This document shows positions 9,150 through 13,182 of a stretch of 13,182 nt of DNA, one piece after another. A model generated the notes under the pieces. That model ran no database searches. It had not been told where the DNA came from and was given only the letters and a program-made list of their open reading frames with translations. Position numbers and translations under genes: made by a program. Source of the stretch: Cryoendolithus antarcticus (taxonomy: Eukaryota > Ascomycota > Dothideomycetes > Cladosporiales > Cladosporiaceae); NCBI GenBank assembly GCA_002077065.1, contig NAJO01000139.1:1-13182 (forward strand). The letters run 5' to 3'. How positions within the stretch are numbered: position 1 is the first letter of the stretch; every line of letters begins with the position of its first letter.

Positions 9150-10962
9150 CATCTGAACCAACTCATGGATAACCGGTGCGCCCTGTCGTGCAATGGCTTC
9201 TGCAATACCGGCCTGTACCTGCATGTTACTGTGGTCCCCCTCGGATCCGCTATGCATGCCGGATAAGCATGGCCCGCATGGTGATGATAACTGTGGCCAA
9301 TGTGGGTGTGTAACACATGGCTGGAACCCATCCGTTCTTCTCGCCACATGCTCCCAACACGGCCATCCCACCTAACAATCCACTCTCATACTCATTGTCT
9401 CCTAATGCATGTTGGCACATGGCAATCCAAACTCCAAACTGGCATTGACTGTAAGGGTTCAAGCTAGAAGGTTCTTCACCCTGTAGTGACCAGTGATTGA
9501 AATTACTAAGCTAAGGGTGGAAGACTTTTCCTGGGGGGAGAAGTGCTGCCTTTATATACCCAAGCTACCCCTGGTAGCTTACCAAGGTGAAGTTTCTAGA
9601 AGGGTGTAGGGGTTTCCTAGGATCAGGCACCTGCCTGAGGATAGCCAGGCTCCAGCCTATGACATTGACCACCCGCTCTCTTATGCTGGATTGGCTGCTT
9701 GTGGCTGGTTCTTGCTCTGTACGTACGGCGTACCGCAACTTGATCAACGCCTGCTCTTGCTCTGGCGTTAAGCGGTATGCTGGCCGTGCAGTAATTGACT
9801 CCGTCCTCCAAATGTACCGCAATATCTTCACAAACACTGCTGTGTACTTGCGGATTGTCTGCACCTTCTGCTGTCCATAAAATGGCCGGTTGCTTGTGGG
9901 TGCTCCATTCTCTCGCCGGTGCACACATTGCAATGCATGTCGACCAACAATGTCGGCATGGCTGGCGTTGAACGATCGTCGGATCAACACTGTTGTGCCA
10001 ATGCATGCCTTCTTCAACGCCTCCTCATCCTCGCCCTCCGCTGGCGCGCCTTCTGATGGCGTGCCTCCTGCCGTTATGCTTTCTGCCGGCATGGCTCTGA
10101 TCTCCCGGTCCACAATCTCGTCCTGAATCTGCTTCACCACCCACGCTTTATGTACGCCAATGTGCTTCTCCCACCCCGTGTGTTCTAACCATGGGTTGGG
10201 CTCATACCGGCTGCGCTGGCTCTTGTCTTCCTTCTTGGCTTCTTCAAACTTCTCATGCAATCCTTCAATCCATGTGTTGGCGTGCTGAATGGCGTTGACT
10301 GCGGGTTCCTGGCTGGGCTCTTGGACAATGTAAATGGGGAAATACCGCTGCCATGTACCGGTCTTGGAAAGTCGCTGGCATGCTTGATTGTCTGCCCACA
10401 TTTGACTTGTGACTGTGTCATCTATGGGCCTGCCCTGCTTACGTGTGTTCTCCCAACCATGCATGGTACGGCAATGCGTTGCCATGCCACGACTACGTCG
10501 GCATATGTAATTGCATGGCTGGCCATCCTCAATGGCGACACACCGCAATCCATCTGTAAACACTGGTATCCCAACAACGGCTTCACTGTTGATATCCGGG
10601 TATTTCACTCTGTCTGGCGTGTATGCAATCTGTGGTAAACCGGCAACAAACTCAACAATCTGCCGGCGCTGCTGCTTGGGAATGGCGGAATGGTTGGCTG
10701 TGATGTGGCCCCCTGACCCGGGCCGGGTTCACGGCGTATTTGCATTGCTTACAAACAATGACGCGGTGTTTTGGTTTGTGTATGAACACCTGATTGAGTG
10801 CATCCATCCTGCTACGGTCCTGCTGTGTGATGGCTGCTGTAATGTAAAATGATATGCATGTGTGTATGCGCTTTCATAACTGACCCAATGGGAATGTGAT
10901 GTCTTTCCCAACACTTTGCTATCTTGGTCAGACTTTACCCTAACCCTACCTGATTTGCACAT
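9150..10962 (-). pseudogene. OrsD (DUF3505) domain gene, N-terminal half of a telomere-linked-helicase type protein
   Basis: Reading leftwards: exon 1 10962-10950 (ATG TGC AAA TCA G), intron 10949-10837, exon 2 10836-9583, intron 9582-9481 (donor GTAAGC, acceptor CACTACAG), exon 3 from 9480. The product starts with a C-x2-C finger (VCKQCKYAV) whose His pair (HITANH) is in another frame because of a 5-C run at 10709-10713; one base fewer restores the frame. Next come VEFVAGLPQ, GIPVFTDGLRCV and a second finger, C-x8-C then MATHCRTMHGW. This arrangement is the OrsD/DUF3505 signature. Exon 3 encodes CQFGVWIAMC and NGWVPAMCYTPTLATVI, then TAG 9252-9250; a shifted frame continues with MQVQAGIAEAI and VIHELVQ to about 9152, where homology-like sequence ends. 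The helicase half expected in long family members is absent. OrsD was named from the orsellinic-acid cluster of Aspergillus nidulans; the molecular role is unclear. Two frameshifts and the truncation make it a pseudogene. Confidence 0.75.
10936..10950 (-). repeat. Two telomere-like TTAGGG units
   Basis: The + strand reads TACCCTAACCCTACC; the - strand reads GGTAGGGTTAGGGTA, that is TAGGGTTAGGG, nearly two units of the common fungal telomere repeat. It coincides with the proposed 5' splice site of the first OrsD-type intron (GTAGGG). Eleven bases can occur by chance, so this is weak as a telomere relic. Confidence 0.35.
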
Positions 10963-11074
10963 GGACGTTGGCACCGGCAACGATCATGTATACCACTGCT
11001 AACTCGGGCGTTATGATCGGAATGCCCTACGGTACCCAGTGTCCAAATTTGAAGTGAATCGGCCCAGGAACAAG

Positions 11075-11154
11075 AATGACATCGACATAATGATATCGAC
11101 CCCCTCATGGCCCTGGCGCTAACCGGAATGGGTTAGTGAATAAATGACATCGAC
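11075..11154 (+). repeat. Three copies of a 12-base motif AATGACATCGAC
   Basis: Exact copies lie at 11075-11086 and 11143-11154; a third at 11089-11100 reads AATGATATCGAC, differing by one C-to-T in a CpA. The last copy is also the left arm of a palindrome, GACATCGA-C-TCGATGTC (11146-11162). The motifs lie upstream of the OrsD-type gene on its strand, so they may be promoter-associated or part of a decayed repeat end. Confidence 0.55.
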
Positions 11155-11252
11155 TCGATGTCGTTTGGGCATTGTGGATAGGAGTCATAGTGTGATTCAT
11201 GATGTGCTGCCCATGTCCCAGACAAGTCAGGGATCATGTCTGAGCTAAGATG

Positions 11253-11275
11253 GCTACTAGGCAAAGCCTAGTAGC
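11253..11275. repeat. Perfect 10-bp hairpin with 3-base loop
   Basis: GCTACTAGGC (11253-11262) is followed by AAA and then by its exact reverse complement (11266-11275). The shared core GGCTACTAG recurs at 11313-11321, and CAGGC-CTA-GCCTG forms another small palindrome at 11284-11296. The cluster suggests the terminus of a transposable element, such as an LTR or MITE end, but no matching partner end was found in the window. No T-run follows, and this is not a bacterial-type terminator. Confidence 0.6.
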
Positions 11276-11324
11276 GAAGAATGCAGGCCTAGCCTGTGAC
11301 ACTTCCTATGTGGGCTACTAGAGT

Positions 11325-11650
11325 ACTAGATTAGACGTATATGTTTTTATGTTATAGTATTAGTTTAGAGATAGGTAATATTATAGATGCTACTTAACCT
11401 TACTATAGAAGCTAGTATTTACTTTAGGTTAGTACCTTAGGTAGTACGGGTACTTCTATATCTTGATATTAGATACTTTAGAGTACGTATACTCGTACCC
11501 TCTTAGATATATTATCTACAATCTTCGTTAATTAAACCATCATACTACAGCTGCGTACGTAATCTTAGTTAGCCTAGAGGTAGTTTTGGTCCTAGATAGA
11601 TAGTTATATTATATCTTATAGAAGGTCGAGAAGGTAGAGTCTTCCGTATA
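11325..11650. repeat. TA-rich tract with RIP signature
   Basis: Hand count over 11341-11520 (180 bases): about 41 TpA against 21 ApT (ratio about 2.0), and about 5 CpA+TpG against 26 ApC+GpT (ratio about 0.2). RIP of Neurospora type converts CpA to TpA and gives a TpA/ApT ratio above about 0.9 and the second ratio below about 1.0, so both indices are far on the RIP side. No open reading frame survives. The tract is probably a heavily mutated old repeat; its original identity cannot be read. The remainder to about 11760 is less extreme and shows no gene. Confidence 0.75.
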
Positions 11651-11843
11651 TACGTGAATCTCGTGTTTAGGAGGTGCTTACGCGCCCTACGTTCACGCTA
11701 ATTTAGTCGTATTTGGCTTGTCTAGGGATTAGGACTTTACCCTATCATAGCGAGGTTATCAGGTTCGTGGCCGGCACCGCGTACAGGTACTCCCTATTGC
11801 TAGCCAACGTGAGCGAAGACAAACGATGAAAGAAGGTGAGACT

Positions 11844-12251
11844 CTAACGGGAAGACATACTCGCCGCGGCTTTGTAACTTCGTCCAACGCCTCGACACGG
11901 TAATGAGCGAGTTGAAACGGTGAGACGGATGTCGCTGGCCTGACCTAGGTGTAATACATATATGGTAGTAGAAGAGCAACCGCAACAGCCAAGGCTGCAG
12001 GCCGCTTGCAGCGCTGGTCCTGCCAGGCGCCGGACGAAGTTGTGGAAGTCGTCGAAGCGGTCGACAGAATCTACAGGCGAGAGCTGTACTCCGGCTTCCG
12101 GTATTTATCTTAACATGTCGACATTGATGTGATAGCGGCCCTGGCTGCCACTCAGATCGTCCTTGACAGCGCTCTACCGCTCCGACTTGCGCGCAGCAGT
12201 CCACCACTTCGAGGTGTGCACAACGCTCCGCCACCCCGATTCATAGCTCAT
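11844..12251 (-). pseudogene. Possible decayed gene of unknown family
   Basis: From an ATG at 12251-12249 one frame runs 136 codons to 11844 with only two internal stops, TAG at 12176-12174 and TAA at 12107-12105. Segments between them look protein-like: WRSVVHTSKWWTAARK, then VKDDLSGSQGRYHINVDML, then VDRFDDFHNFVRRLAGPALQ. The TAA can be CAA, and the TAG either CAG or TGG, changed by a single transition. After about codon 80 the sequence becomes Cys/Ser-rich and may be out of frame. I do not recognise the family. A competing 144-codon run on the same strand in another frame (12234-11800) looks less protein-like. Open frames are easy to get in GC-rich DNA, so this remains weak. Confidence 0.3.
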
Positions 12252-12895
12252 CACCACTCTGACTCCTCCCGTCGCACTCCTATTCCATTTCCATCCCCTC
12301 CCCGCTCGCGCCTCCCTCCCCAGCTGTCATTTTAGCCGTCCTATTCGGCGTGGTCCTGGCGACGATATCGGCGGAGGATACTGGTGGAGGGTCTCGGGAT
12401 AGAGGCCAACATGCTGGACGTGGCACGATCATCGGCTACGGCTGTCAAATGTCGAAGCGTGGCGGCAGGAGATGAGGGAATTCCTCCTCCCAAGATCAGC
12501 ATTGACCTCGCCCATTGCGCTTACAACGAAGCGTGATACTTGTATTGACGTTCAGCGCAGTATACCTCCGCCCCCAGTAAAGTGTAGGCTTCCTGTGCTG
12601 CTTTGTTCTGCACCATGAGTAACTGATCCATCTCACTGTACCGCGGCGAGGGGGCAGGTTCTGTGCGATACCTTTTCCGAGAACGATGTGCGTTTCTCAG
12701 CAGTGCTGCAAAAGTAGTCTCATACTCACGACACTCTCAATAGCAGCACAATGCGCTCAGACTCGAGCAAGAGCGGAGGTGTTGTTTGGGTCTTTCAGCT
12801 TATCGACATGTGAAATTGACGTAGCCCTCCTTCACAATGACACCACTCCTCCAAATAATGCATGTCCACAGCCCTCGTCACTCCACACGCCGGCC
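12252..12895. other. Upstream region of the CSC1-like gene
   Basis: No supported coding sequence. A pyrimidine-rich stretch with many CCCTCC/CCTCCC runs lies at about 12258-12325. The + strand start at 12837 (ATGACACC) is out of frame with the ATG at 12896 and could be a short upstream reading frame. No clear TATA box was found near the gene start. Confidence 0.4.
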
Positions 12896-13182
12896 ATGAC
12901 TGCCAACTCGACCAACAGCACCGGCATCACCGACATCTTCAACGGGAATGCTGGAGTCGCCCAGAACAACGGCGGAATCGCGACAAAATCCTTCGTCCTT
13001 AATTTGGCCACTGGCCTGGCCCTCTTCACCTTCCAGTTCTCTGGCTTCCTCCTGCTCAAGAGTTCCAACCTTGGACGTCGATTGTACCAGCCAAAGACAT
13101 ATCTCGTACAAGACCGACTGCGCGTGGAGGCGATACCCGTCAGTCCGCTCGCATGGATCAAGCGCATCTTCACGATCAAGGG
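12896..13182 (+). CDS. CSC1/OSCA-like (DUF221, RSN1 family) membrane channel, N-terminus only
   Basis: The frame is open from ATG 12896 to the window end (95 codons plus 2 bases). The N-terminus MTANSTNSTGIT contains two N-glycosylation-type NST sites, in keeping with an outside-facing end. A hydrophobic segment FVLNLATGLALFTFQFSGFL (residues about 33-52) is the first membrane helix. It is followed by GRRLYQPKTYLV (about 60-71), then a proline-containing PVSPLAWIKRIF, the layout of the first helix and loop in fungal CSC1/RSN1 proteins, which are mechanosensitive or calcium-permeable cation channels or are linked to exocytosis. Upstream in-frame ATGs were not found close by. The gene looks intact as far as it goes, and it is the only clear host gene on this side of the repeats. 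Confidence 0.75.
   Translation, partial: MTANSTNSTGITDIFNGNAGVAQNNGGIATKSFVLNLATGLALFTFQFSGFLLLKSSNLGRRLYQPKTYLVQDRLRVEAIPVSPLAWIKRIFTIK

Noticed and set aside
9033..9371. 112-codon - strand frame
   Set aside because: Only its middle (MQVQAGIAEAI to VIHELVQ) is OrsD-like; the Arg-rich end is antisense to the membrane-protein fragment across the junction near 9150. The useful part is included in the OrsD pseudogene.
11800..12234. 144-codon - strand frame
   Set aside because: Composition rich in Arg, Ser and Cys with no recognisable blocks; the neighbouring frame from 12251 looks more protein-like.
12832..13179. 115-codon open frame on the - strand
   Set aside because: It lies antisense to the CSC1-like frame, which has a proper ATG, a membrane helix and family-like motifs.
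1..13182. CRISPR array, bacterial operon or defence cassette
   Set aside because: No regularly spaced repeats beyond the minisatellite, and the spliceosomal introns and fungal families show a eukaryotic sequence.

Overview
The window looks like a repeat-rich stretch of a filamentous ascomycete genome, most likely a dothideomycete (Pleosporales-like). The evidence is short 49-61 nt spliceosomal introns with CTNAC/CTAAT branch points, a Tad1-type LINE, an OrsD (DUF3505) / telomere-linked-helicase type gene, a fungal SRPK-like kinase, and a DNA tract with the dinucleotide signature of repeat-induced point mutation (RIP). Genus and species cannot be fixed from the sequence alone.

Layout. 1-3161: the 3' part of a Tad1-like LINE on the + strand (end of the APE endonuclease, complete reverse transcriptase, degenerate RNase H, terminal CCHC-like segment), broken by two in-frame stops and two frameshifts; a 9/18-bp minisatellite lies in its 3' tail (3181-3261). 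3878-5257: a four-exon SRPK-like protein kinase gene, the best-preserved complete gene in the window. 5641-6091: a small two-exon gene of unknown function. 6346-7272: a reading frame with a Cys/His cluster and a SAM-like C-terminus, split by a TAG. 7432-7836: a piece resembling the C-terminal zinc region of fungal RecQ / telomere-linked helicases, split by a TAA. 8516-9147: a fragment encoding a two-segment membrane protein, which stops abruptly where the next element begins. 9150-10962 (- strand): the N-terminal half of an OrsD/DUF3505 gene with two introns and two frameshifts. 10963-11760: non-coding DNA with short repeats, a perfect hairpin and a strongly RIP-like TA-rich tract. 11844-12251 (- strand): a possible decayed gene with two stops. 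12896 to the end: the start of an intact CSC1/OSCA-like (DUF221, RSN1 family) membrane channel gene, cut by the window edge.

How it fits together: the kinase, the small gene and the CSC1-like gene look like host genes. The material between them is mostly decayed mobile or subtelomere-type sequence. Nearly every premature stop could have arisen by one C-to-T change, mostly in the CpA context used by RIP. I see no operon-like or defence-cassette organisation. The most unusual points are the two helicase-family fragments in opposite orientation, the sharp join near 9150, and the unnamed Cys/His plus SAM-like gene.
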